This document shows, piece after piece, positions 26,151 to 34,526 of a DNA stretch of 64,000 nucleotides. The notes under the pieces are model-generated. The model did not search any database. It saw nothing but the letters and a program-made list of their open reading frames with translations, and had not been told where the DNA came from. Each line of letters begins with the position of its first letter. Position 1 is the first letter of the stretch. A program made the position numbers and the translations under genes. The stretch lies in the NCBI GenBank assembly GCA_963730225.1, contig CAVSQX010000003.1:248001-312000 (forward strand), written 5' to 3'. Origin of the DNA: CAVSQX01 sp963730225 (lineage in GTDB: Bacteria; Planctomycetota; Phycisphaerae; Tepidisphaerales; Tepidisphaeraceae).

Positions 26151-27377
26151 GTGGATTCCATCAACCGATGGCCGGACGGACAGAGCGAAACCGCGACGCA
26201 TCTGCCGTCCGACGAAGAACAATCGCGGCTGGATGATGCGATTCGGCGAGCCGACGATCTGCTCGTCTCATCGCTCAAACACGACGAAACCCAACGCCGT
26301 CGGAAATTCCGACGAAACGCGCTGGCCGTCGGAGGAATAGTCATGCTGGCAGCACTCGGTCTTGCATCATTGCTTCTACTACAATCGGGCAATAACGGCG
26401 GAGCGGCACCACCGCCCGATCCCGCACAACTCGTAAGCCAGGGTTGGCAGTTGATTCAAAAACAGCAGTTCGATCAGGCCGCCGACGATTTCGACCATGC
26501 GACAAAAATCAAACCGGAACTGGCCGTTGCGTGGGATGGCCTGGGTTGGGCAAAGTTCGACGGCGGTGATCGAGATCAGGCTCAAAATGCCTTCGAGAAA
26601 GCAATCCAGTTGCAGCCCGATCTTCCGGCGGCTTCCAACGGGCTGGGGCAGATTTACTTTGCTCGCAATCAGTTCGATCAGGCGGAAAAATACCTGCTCA
26701 AGGCGGCGTCGACCTCGTCGGCGGCCTGGTGGGGTCTTGCGAAAATCTATCTGCTGGAAGGCAAGTGGCCGCAAGCTGAAAAATACGCTCAGAAAGTCGT
26801 CAATTCCGGCGAAGCGACCGGCGACGATCTGGCCGACGCCAAGGCGATGCTTCAGGCCGCCAAGGATAAATCACTGCCTGATGATCTTCACAAGAAGATC
26901 TCGCCGTCGGGCATCGTCGCTTCCCAGGTGCAGCAGGCATGGCAGGCGATGAATCACGGCGACAGCGACAAGGCCCAATCGCTTTTCCAACAGGCGATCG
27001 ATCACAACGGCAACGATGCCGACGCCTGGAACGGCATGGGCTGGCTCGATCTGAACAAGGGGCTTACCGATCAGGCCCAGAAATGCTTCGAGCAAGCGCT
27101 CAAACTAAACCCCGATGCCCTGGGTTCCATGAACGGATTGGCTCGAGTCTATCGGCTGCAGGATCGGCTCGACGATGCGATTCATGTTTGGGAGCAGATG
27201 GCCGCAAAGGCGAAAGGTGTAACCGCTGGCACCTACGGCTTGGCCGATGCGTACGTCGCCAAGGCCGAATACGGCAAGGCGATTCCGCTTTATCAGCAGA
27301 TTCTCAAGGCCAACCCGGACGACCAGGCCGTCAAGGACAAACTGGACGCCGCCACCAAGCAGGCCGGCACGAATTAG
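26151..27377 (+). CDS. Membrane-anchored TPR protein
   Basis: 408 residues from GTG 26151. A cytoplasmic N-terminus of about 65 residues, one membrane helix (ALAVGGIVMLAALGLASLLLL), then about eight tetratricopeptide repeats facing the periplasm. Clear repeat cores are WDGLGWAKFDGGDRDQAQNAFEKAIQLQP and WNGMGWLDLNKGLTDQAQKCFEQALKLNP. It probably works as a protein-binding scaffold. Co-transcribed with the DUF2089 regulator and ends at a strong terminator. Confidence 0.85.
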   Translation: MDSINRWPDGQSETATHLPSDEEQSRLDDAIRRADDLLVSSLKHDETQRRRKFRRNALAVGGIVMLAALGLASLLLLQSGNNGGAAPPPDPAQLVSQGWQLIQKQQFDQAADDFDHATKIKPELAVAWDGLGWAKFDGGDRDQAQNAFEKAIQLQPDLPAASNGLGQIYFARNQFDQAEKYLLKAASTSSAAWWGLAKIYLLEGKWPQAEKYAQKVVNSGEATGDDLADAKAMLQAAKDKSLPDDLHKKISPSGIVASQVQQAWQAMNHGDSDKAQSLFQQAIDHNGNDADAWNGMGWLDLNKGLTDQAQKCFEQALKLNPDALGSMNGLARVYRLQDRLDDAIHVWEQMAAKAKGVTAGTYGLADAYVAKAEYGKAIPLYQQILKANPDDQAVKDKLDAATKQAGTN

Positions 27378-27387
27378 CCACCACCTC

Positions 27388-27424
27388 GGCGGGGACCGGC
27401 CCAACGCCCTCCCCGCCGTATTTT
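27388..27424 (+). terminator. Intrinsic terminator after the TPR gene
   Basis: 8-base stem GGCGGGGA / TCCCCGCC with a 14-base loop, followed by GTATTTT. Confidence 0.75.
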
Positions 27425-27430
27425 CCCCCT

Positions 27431-27483
27431 CTTAAAAAATTTCCGGTCAAACCTATTGACTGGCCGAAAATGACGGGTACGAT
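27431..27483 (+). promoter_or_regulatory. rRNA operon promoter with UP-like element
   Basis: A/T-rich tract CTTAAAAAATTT (27431-27442), -35 TTGACT (27456-27461), a 16-base spacer and -10 TACGAT (27478-27483). It is the only strong promoter between the TPR terminator and the 23S gene, giving a leader of about 690 bases. Confidence 0.55.
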
Positions 27484-27805
27484 CCTCAACCCGCGTGAAG
27501 GAAGCCACTTCCTGATGCGCGGCAGGATGGAATTTTGAAGCGATTAAGGAATCTGCTAATTGAGCACACGGTTGAATTTGATCACACCGCACTAGCTCGC
27601 CGTTGACCCTCTGAAAAGGCAGGTCATCGGCCCAAGCCGGTGACGCGATATGAAGGACAGTCAAGCTGTCCTGCAAGGCAATTTAGCCGAACCTGGATCG
27701 GTTTGCCCCCGAAAAATGGGACAAACTCACCCGTGTTTGGCGGGACGTTTCGTCGAGATGAGGCTAAGCCGCGTGAAACCGGCGACGCCGAGGCAAAGCG
27801 AAACA

Positions 27806-27817
27806 GCTCTTTGACAA
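27806..27817 (+). promoter_or_regulatory. boxA antitermination site of the rRNA operon
   Basis: GCTCTTTGACAA, a close match to bacterial boxA, which binds NusB-S10 to keep RNA polymerase from terminating in rRNA genes. It lies in the leader about 360 bases before the 23S gene. No protein gene is supported between 27425 and 28174. Confidence 0.7.
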
Positions 27818-28764
27818 GTGAATGATGAGGTTCAAGGTTTTTAATCAAGAAAAACCTGAACTCCGCGATGTCCGTCCAATTGATTTTGGCCGCACGATGG
27901 GTGCACCAGAATCGCAGGGGTGATCCCCACCCCGATTCCGTCGGACGGATATCGTCGAGCACCTTTTTGGCGATTGTGATCCGTTATCGTTCGCGCAACG
28001 CTCGCATCAGGTTGCAACTGTTACTGCCTGCCCGGCAGTGGCTGAGCCTGGAGTTAGTTCCTCCTGGGTTCTGACTTCCTCTCGTGGGAACGCACACCGC
28101 GCTTGGGAGAAGGATAATGTTCCGAAGAACGCAAATTCGGGATGTGATCGGTCGAGACGGTGATCGGTAAATGTGGTCAAGCTACTAAGGGTATACGGTG
28201 GATGTCTTGGCATCGAGAGGCGACGAAAGACGCGGCAGCCTGCGATAAGCTCCGGGGAATTGGCAAACAAGTGTTGATCCGGAGATTTCTGAATCGGGAA
28301 ACCGGTCTGGGGTAACTCCCAGTCACTCCCGGCTGAATGCATAGGCCGGGTAGAGCGAACTCAGGGAACTGAAACATCTAAGTACCTGAAGGAAAAGAAA
28401 GAGACATCGATTGCGTAAGTAGCGGCGAGCGAAAGCGCACATAGCCCAAACCGGGATTCGTCCCGGGGTTGCGGAAGCACTGAGGGGTTACAAAACCATT
28501 GTCAGCTAAAGAGTCTGGAAAGTCTCACCACAGCGGGTGATAGTCCCGTAGGCGACGACAATAGGTCCCCGTTAATATGTGCTCTCCAGAGTAGCACGGA
28601 GCTCGTGGAACTCCGTGCGAAGCGAGGCGGCCCACCGCCTAAGGCTAAATACTCCTCGATGACCGATAGTGAACAAGTAGGGCGATTGAATGATGAAAAG
28701 CACAGCTACTAGCTGAGTGAAAAGTACCTGAAACCGTATACTTACAAGCGGTCGGAGCACTATA

Positions 28765-28841
28765 CAGGTGCGAGGGACTAGGTGCTGGGTGTTAGAAGTG
28801 AGTTATCACTCTATCACCTAGCTTCTAGCCCCTGGCACCTG
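28765..28841. repeat. Helix 25 expansion hairpin in 23S
   Basis: A 77-base near-perfect hairpin (ends CAGGTGC / GCACCTG) replacing the tip of 23S helix 25, a classic site for intervening sequences. It contains ACTAGGTGCTGGGTGTTAG, shared with the helix 45 insertion ends and, in shorter form, with the group I intron loop. Confidence 0.85.
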
Positions 28842-29466
28842 GATGTGTGACGGCGTACCTTTTGCATAATGGACCGGCGAGTGTATGTCTGCAGCAAGGC
28901 TAAGGTGTCAAGCACCGGAGCCGTAGCGAAAGCGAGTCTGAAATGGGCGTCTTAAGTTGCAGGCTTACGGCCCGAAACCCCGTGATCTACCCATGGCCAG
29001 GTTGAATGTTCCGTAAAAGGGACAGAAGGACCGAAGCCGTTAACGTTGAAAAGTTATGGCATGAGCTGTGGGGAGGAGTGAAAGTCTAATCAAACGGGGA
29101 GATATCTGGTTCTCTTCGAAATGCCTTTAGGGGCAGCCTGGAGCAACTACTCGATGGGGGTAGAGCTACTGAAAGAGGCCGTGGGGCTACCCGCCTACAC
29201 GCCTCTACCAAACTCCGAATACCATCGAGACTATCTCTGGAGTGAGTCCGCGAGGGATAATCTTCGCGGTCAAAAGGGAAACAACCCTGATCGCCTGCTA
29301 AGGTCCCAAAATTCAGCTTAGTTCGTTAGGAAGTTAGTGTTCTGAGACAGCCAGGATGTTGGCTTAGAAGCAGCCACCATTTAAAAAGTGCGTAATAGCT
29401 TACTGGTCGAGAACAGTAGCGCCGTAAATGATCGGGAATCAAGCTGGATACCGAAGCAGCGAGACT

Positions 29467-29915
29467 GGGGGTTAGAAACTAGGTGCTAGGTGTTAGAGTA
29501 GATATGTTCGGGAAACTGAAATGCTATACGACCAATTGGATGTCTTTCGCAAGGCATACGATCTGTCATTGGTAATTCATCGACGAACACTTCAATTCCC
29601 CAAGTTTGAGCAGTTTGAGTTGGCGTCGCAATTGCGGCGTTCAAGTAAATCGATCTGTGCGAATCTTGGCGAAGGGATGAGCAAACAGTCTTCCTCCAAG
29701 GAAGTGGTCCGCTTCGTTCGCATGGCCATCGGTTCATGCGACGAGACCCGGATCTGGTTGAAATACGCTTCGGATCTCGGCTACTTACCAGCCGAGCAAT
29801 ACAAGCAATTTCACGATTCCTACTGTGAGGTCGGCCGAATGCTCACCGGCGTTCTAAAGCGCTGGTCCGCAAAATAATCCCCTCTATCCCCCAGCCCCAA
29901 GTTTCTAACCCCTAG
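29467..29915. mobile_element. 23S intervening sequence in helix 45
   Basis: Insertion at the tip of helix 45 (around E. coli position 1170). The ends form imperfect inverted repeats of about 31 bases: the left end contains GGGGTTAGAAACTAGGTGCT and the right end, reversed, GGGGTTAGAAACTTGGGGCT. It encloses a protein gene of the IVS four-helix-bundle family. Intervening sequences of this type are usually cut out by RNase III, leaving fragmented 23S rRNA. Confidence 0.9.
29521..29877 (+). CDS. 23S intervening-sequence protein (four-helix bundle, S23 family)
   Basis: 118 residues of the four-helix-bundle IVS family (PF05635). Typical features are an N-terminal DVFRKAYDLSLVIHR, the central SSKSICANLGEGMSK and DETRIWLKYASDLGYL. 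The pattern of four amphipathic helices is intact, without stops. The role of this family is not settled; it may aid spread or maintenance of the insertion. It is embedded inside the 23S gene in the same direction, so it could only be translated from the rRNA precursor or an internal promoter. Confidence 0.93.
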   Translation: MLYDQLDVFRKAYDLSLVIHRRTLQFPKFEQFELASQLRRSSKSICANLGEGMSKQSSSKEVVRFVRMAIGSCDETRIWLKYASDLGYLPAEQYKQFHDSYCEVGRMLTGVLKRWSAK

Positions 29916-30577
29916 TCGGTAGAAGAGCGTTGCATGCCGCGTCGAAGGCGTACCGTAAGGAGCGCTGGAGCGCATGCAAGTGAGAATGCCGGTATGAGTA
30001 ACGATAATGCAGGTGAAAATCCTGCACGCCGAAAGTCTAAGGTTTCCTGGGGAAGGTAAATCCGCCCAGGGTTAGTCGGAAGCTAAGGCGAGGCCGAAAG
30101 GCGTAGTCGATGCACAGCAGGTTAATATTCCTGCACCGGCTGTGAAGGTTGAACCTCTGCATGTGCCCTTTCAAGGCAGATCCTCCGGTCAGTCGTGGAG
30201 GTTTCTGCGGGCGTCAAGCCCGTGGATCGAGGCCGCTTTGTTGCCGAAGTCTGTGGAGAGAGGGCCAAGAAAAGTGCAGAGTTGACGACACAGTTGCCCG
30301 TACTAAAACTGACACAGGTAGACGAGGAGAATATCCTAAGGCGCTCGAGAGAACTGCGGTTAAGGAACTAGGCAAAATAACCCCGTAACTTCGGGACAAG
30401 GGGTCCCTCCTCACCTTCGGGTGAAAGGGCACAGTAAGTGGCCCGGGCGACTGTTTATCAAAAACACAGTTCCGTGCTAACACGCAAGTGGATGTATACG
30501 GAATGACGCCTGCTCGGTGCGGGAAGGTTAAGGAAGTAGGTCAAGGTTTCGATCTGAAGCTTACAACCGAAGCCCCC

Positions 30578-30612
<35 letters not shown>

Positions 30613-30970
30613 TAGGAAACTTGCTAGCCTTAGTAAAACTTGGCTATATGCTGGAAAGTCTGAGTATCCAAGCCTACTCGCCGTGCAAACGGCAGTGAAA
30701 ATGGTTCGGTGCAGACAATCAGCAGGAAAGGCCTGCCTAGGAATTAGGAGCTAGGGACTAGGTGTTAGATTCTTTCTAGCACCCAACACCTATCGCCTGT
30801 CACCTAGGAAGGACTCCCCAGAGACTACACGCCAGGCATCTGATTCGATTACAGATGAAGATATAGTCCGAGCTGCATGGCGACATGCAGAGACCGGCAG
30901 AAATGACCGGTCCAACGGAAGCACAGGATTTCACTCCGTGATCTCCGTGCATCCGTGGTAACAATTCCTG
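30613..30970 (+). ncRNA. Group I intron in 23S after position 1931
   Basis: It interrupts the universal CGGTCCTAAGGT / AGCGAA sequence. The 5' exon end CTAAGGT (30606-30612) pairs with the internal guide GCCTTAG (30627-30633), with the required terminal U-G pair; the intron ends in G (30970). Core elements are visible: P-like GCTGGAAA (30650-30657), Q AATCAGCAGG (30717-30726), R AGAGACTACAC (30820-30830) and S AAGATATAGTCC (30858-30869), with R and S forming P7. At 358 bases it has no protein gene. It is expected to self-splice. Confidence 0.93.
30736..30808. repeat. Palindromic element in a loop of the group I intron
   Basis: A 73-base imperfect hairpin beginning and ending CCTAGG, between the Q and R elements. 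It contains GGGACTAGGTGTTAG, a shortened form of the sequence found in the helix 25 and helix 45 insertions. Confidence 0.75.
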
Positions 30971-31939
30971 AGCGAAGTTCCTTGTCGGGTAAGTTCCGAC
31001 GTGCATGAACGGCGTAACGACTTGGGCGCTGTCTCGACCGCAGACTCGGTGAAATTGAAGTGGCGGTGAAGATACCGTCTACCCGCAGCAAGACGGAAAG
31101 ACCCCATGCACCTTTACTATAACCTGGTACTGATGCCGGGTGCGGACTGCGTAGGATAGGTGGGAGGCGTCGATCCCTGGGTTCCGGCCCAGGGGGAGCC
31201 AACGGTGAAATACCACCCTGTTTACATTCGTCATCTCACCCTGACCCCTGAATCGGGGCAGGGAACCGTGCTAGGCGGTTAGTTTGACTGGGGCGGTCTC
31301 CTCCAAAAGAGTAACGGAGGAGTGCAAAGGCCCGCTCAGAACGGTTGGCAATCGTTCGTCGAGCGCATTGGTAGAAGCGGGCTTGACTGCGAGTGCAACA
31401 GCACGAGCAGAGCTGAAAGGCGGCCAAAGTGATCCTGTGGTTCCGTGTGGAAGGGCCATAGCTCAACGGATAAAAGGTACGCTGGGGATAACAGGCTGAT
31501 CGCCTCCGAGCGTCCATAGCGGCGAGGCGGTTTGGCACCTCGATGTCGGCCCATCGCATCCTGGGGCTGAAGGCGGTCCCAAGGGTTTGGCTGTTCGCCA
31601 ATTAAAGCGGTACGCGAGCTGGGTTCAGACCGGCGTGAGCCAGGTCGGTCCCTATCTGCTGTGGGCGCAGGATTCTTGACGGCACCTCTTCCATAGTACG
31701 AGAGGATTTGGAAGGACGGACCCCTGGTGCACCAGTTGTCGCGCTTGCGGCATTGCTGGGTAGCTATGTCCGGAACGAATAAACGCTGAAAGCATCTAAG
31801 CGTGAAGTCTATGCCAAGATTACGAATCCATGGGAGCTTGCTCCCGAGAGACCCCGAGTAGACCACTCGGTTGATAGGCCGGAGCTGTACGGATCGAAAG
31901 GTCTTTAGGTTACCGGTCCTAACGGTCGATTGCTTGACC

Positions 31940-32077
31940 ACTTTTATCGATCATCGTCGCACGCTGCAAAGTTCTCTTTGCAGTATCAAAAGGTGTGCTC
32001 GACGATCGCGGAGTGATCAGGCTGATTAAACTCTGCAAACCTCATCTTCACTTGAAATTCGACCCCGCTGATCGGAA
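31940..32077 (+). other. 23S-5S spacer
   Basis: 138 bases. The first part completes the 23S processing stem. No tRNA or other gene was found. Confidence 0.7.
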
Positions 32078-32205
32078 ACGCTCAGCGTGGTCTTCGTTGG
32101 TGGCTATACCCGTAGGGTCACACCCGTTCCCATTCCGAACACGGTCGTTAAGCCTGCGGAGCCGATGATACTGCGTCAGCGGGAAAGTAGGTCACTGCCA
32201 GCGTT
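32078..32205 (+). rRNA. rrf: 5S ribosomal RNA gene
   Basis: The ends AACGCT and AGCGTT pair to form helix 1. Conserved internal sequence includes CACACCCGTTCCCATTCCGAAC, GATGATACTGCG and the 3' GGGAAAGTAGGTCACTGCCAG. It follows the 23S directly, and the exact ends may vary by a few bases. Confidence 0.92.
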
Positions 32206-32210
32206 AAATC

Positions 32211-32248
32211 GAACCCCGGTCTTCGCAAGAAGATCGGGGTTCTTTTTT
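32211..32248 (+). terminator. rRNA operon terminator
   Basis: 14-base stem GAACCCCGGTCTTC / GAAGATCGGGGTTC (one G-U pair) with a GCAA loop, then TTTTTT. Confidence 0.9.
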
Positions 32249-32363
32249 CTTCGGAGCGGCTCCGGTAGGAATTGTTGCCCGCAGCGCGGTCGGTTAAACT
32301 GATCCACGGCCATGAAAATGTGAGCACCCCGCAACGAATCGCTCAGATACGAGGACCAATGAA

Positions 32364-33152
32364 ATGACACGACGATTCCGATGTTGCCTTCCATCCGCCT
32401 TGTCGTTTACCATCGCCGTCTTCGTCGGCTGCATCTGCCCGTCGGGTTCTCGGGCCGCCCTCATTCACCGCTATAGTTTCAACGACCCGGACAGCGCCAA
32501 AGACTCCGTCGGCCACGTCGACGGCAAGCTCAAAGGCTCCGCCAAGATCGCCGACGGAAGACTGGTTCTCAAAAATGACGACGCCGGCCGAAGCGACGAT
32601 GCCCAACTTTCGTATCTCGAATTCTCCGGGCCGATTTTGCCAAAAAAAGGCAGCGTCAGCATCGTCGCCTGGTTCACCGCTACCGATGTCGGCCCGTTCG
32701 CGCGCATTTTCAATTTCAGCGACAAGGACGACGCCGATGGCCGCGCGTTCATCTATTTTGTCCCTCGCAATTCCGACGACCAATCCCGCGCCGCCATCAG
32801 CGCCACCGATATCGCATCCAAGACCGCCCAGGACAACGACCGTCTCGACGACGGCAGCGAGCACATGGTTGCCGTGGTGATCGACGGCGACGCGAAGAAA
32901 ATGCACGTCTTCATCGACGGCAAGGAGCACCAACCGCCGCAAGATCTCGGCGACAACACCCTGGACGCGGTTCGCCAGACGAACAATTGGCTCGGCCGAT
33001 CTTCCTTCGATCAGGACCCCGGCCTCACCGGGTCGATCAACGAATTCCGAGTTTACGATCAGGCGCTGGGTGCCGATCAGATCGCCGCCATCGCCAAAGC
33101 CGGCCCCGATTCTCTCCCGCCGCCCGCGACTCAACCGACTAGCGCGCCGTAG
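32364..33152 (+). CDS. Secreted LamG / concanavalin-like domain protein
   Basis: 262 residues. Signal peptide with cleavage near SRAALIH. The remainder is one LamG-like jelly-roll domain: it begins LIHRYSFNDP and closes with GSINEFRVYDQALGADQIAAI, the usual planctomycete LamG end. The tail is Pro/Thr-rich. LamG domains of this kind bind glycans, and in planctomycetes they often go with PSD1/DUF1553 genes, one of which lies 1.4 kb downstream. Confidence 0.85.
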   Translation: MTRRFRCCLPSALSFTIAVFVGCICPSGSRAALIHRYSFNDPDSAKDSVGHVDGKLKGSAKIADGRLVLKNDDAGRSDDAQLSYLEFSGPILPKKGSVSIVAWFTATDVGPFARIFNFSDKDDADGRAFIYFVPRNSDDQSRAAISATDIASKTAQDNDRLDDGSEHMVAVVIDGDAKKMHVFIDGKEHQPPQDLGDNTLDAVRQTNNWLGRSSFDQDPGLTGSINEFRVYDQALGADQIAAIAKAGPDSLPPPATQPTSAP

Positions 33153-33162
33153 AATCGGAGTC

Positions 33163-34330
33163 GTGTCGCAAGATCCGCATAACATCCACGCCTGGTTCGA
33201 TTACGAGGCGCCGTTCAATCCCGCTGATGATTTCGAACAATTTCTCAAGCTCGTGCCCGCCAAATGGGTCGTCTATCTGCTCTCCGATCAGGAGGATCGG
33301 CCCATCCAACTTTTGTGCGTCAAGAATCTCCGTGCCAGTCTCAAGCGCCGCTTAGGCGGGCAGGAAACCGTCGGCCCGACTCGCCGAGTGAAATATCCCG
33401 AGATTGTTCGCCGCATTCATTGGCGTCGGGTTGACAGCGCCTTCGAGGCCGACTGGCTCTACTACGAAACCGCCCGCCAGCTCTTTCCCGCCAGCTACCA
33501 GGGAATGGTCGGCTTTCGGCCCGCGTGGTTCATCCACGTGAATCCCGACGCCGAATTTCCTCGCTACACTAAAACCATCCAACTCGCCGCCAAGCGCGGG
33601 ATTTACATTGGTCCCCTGGAAGACAAGCACGCCGCCGCCCGACTGATCGAACTGATCGAAGATGCGTTCGATCTTTGCCGTTACTTTCACATTCTCGTCC
33701 AGGCGCCCAACGCCAGCGCTGCGCCTACAAGGAAATGGGCAAATGCCCCGCGCCCTGCGACGGCTCGATTTCGATGGAACAATACCGCCTGCTGATTGAA
33801 CTGAGCGTTGCGACGCTGCGCGATCCCGTCCCGTTTCTTCACGACCAAAAGCAGCGTATGGAACAAGCCGCCGGCGAATTGCGATTTGAATTGGCCGCGA
33901 AAATCAAAGCGTACATCGAGGAGCTTTCCGCTCTCGGCAAAGGGCCGTTCCGTCACGCCGCCGATTTGGACGAATTCCGTTTCGTTTCGGTCCAGCGCGG
34001 TCCGCGCGCGGAACCGCCAAGGTTTTCCTGATCGTCGGCGGCGCGATCGAGGAATCGCTCGGCTTGATCGGCTCGCCAGACGACGCCGCTGATCTGCTGC
34101 CCATTCTTTCGGGTCGCCCCGCACCCGTTTCCACCGCCGACGAGAATGCCGAGCGCATCGGCGTCGTCGCTCAGCATCTATTTGCCGCCAAAGCTACGCA
34201 GGGCGTTTTTATCCGTCTATCCCGAGCGCACATCCCATCCCTTGCCAAAGCCTGGGCCGATCTGAAAAAACAGAAGCCCGCTGAAGATGCCACCGAGGAA
34301 GGCGTTCTTCGAGAGTTGCAAGCCCTATAA
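33163..34330 (+). CDS. UvrC-like GIY-YIG protein lacking the RNase H part, frameshifted
   Basis: About 389 residues from GTG 33163. It resembles the first half of UvrC: a degenerate GIY-YIG domain (WVVYLLSDQEDRPIQLLCVKNLRASLKRRL), a Cys motif RCAYKEMGKCPAPC and a UVR-like helix pair (EQAAGELRFELAAKIKAYIEEL). The RNase H-like nuclease and helix-hairpin-helix parts of UvrC are missing. Two frame breaks, near 33712 and near 34006, are each repaired by one added G (NGQRCAYKEMG and RAGTAKVFLIVGG). It is similar in layout to Cho-type UvrC homologues, but the GIY residues are poorly conserved, so nuclease activity is uncertain. Confidence 0.72.
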
Positions 34331-34526
34331 ATCCTCTCGATAAGCTTATCTTTCCGCCGCGCAATCGCCTCAAAATCAAAGGTTTACGCATCAAGCTCTC
34401 GCAATCCGCCTCGCCTGGGTTGTTATCCCCGCGGGGCACCAGATAATATTTCCCCGGCGCTGATCGTTTAAGTGGCATGTGGCGCGCGGAGCATTTCCGC
34501 CTCGCTGGACAGTCTGGACGCCGAAG

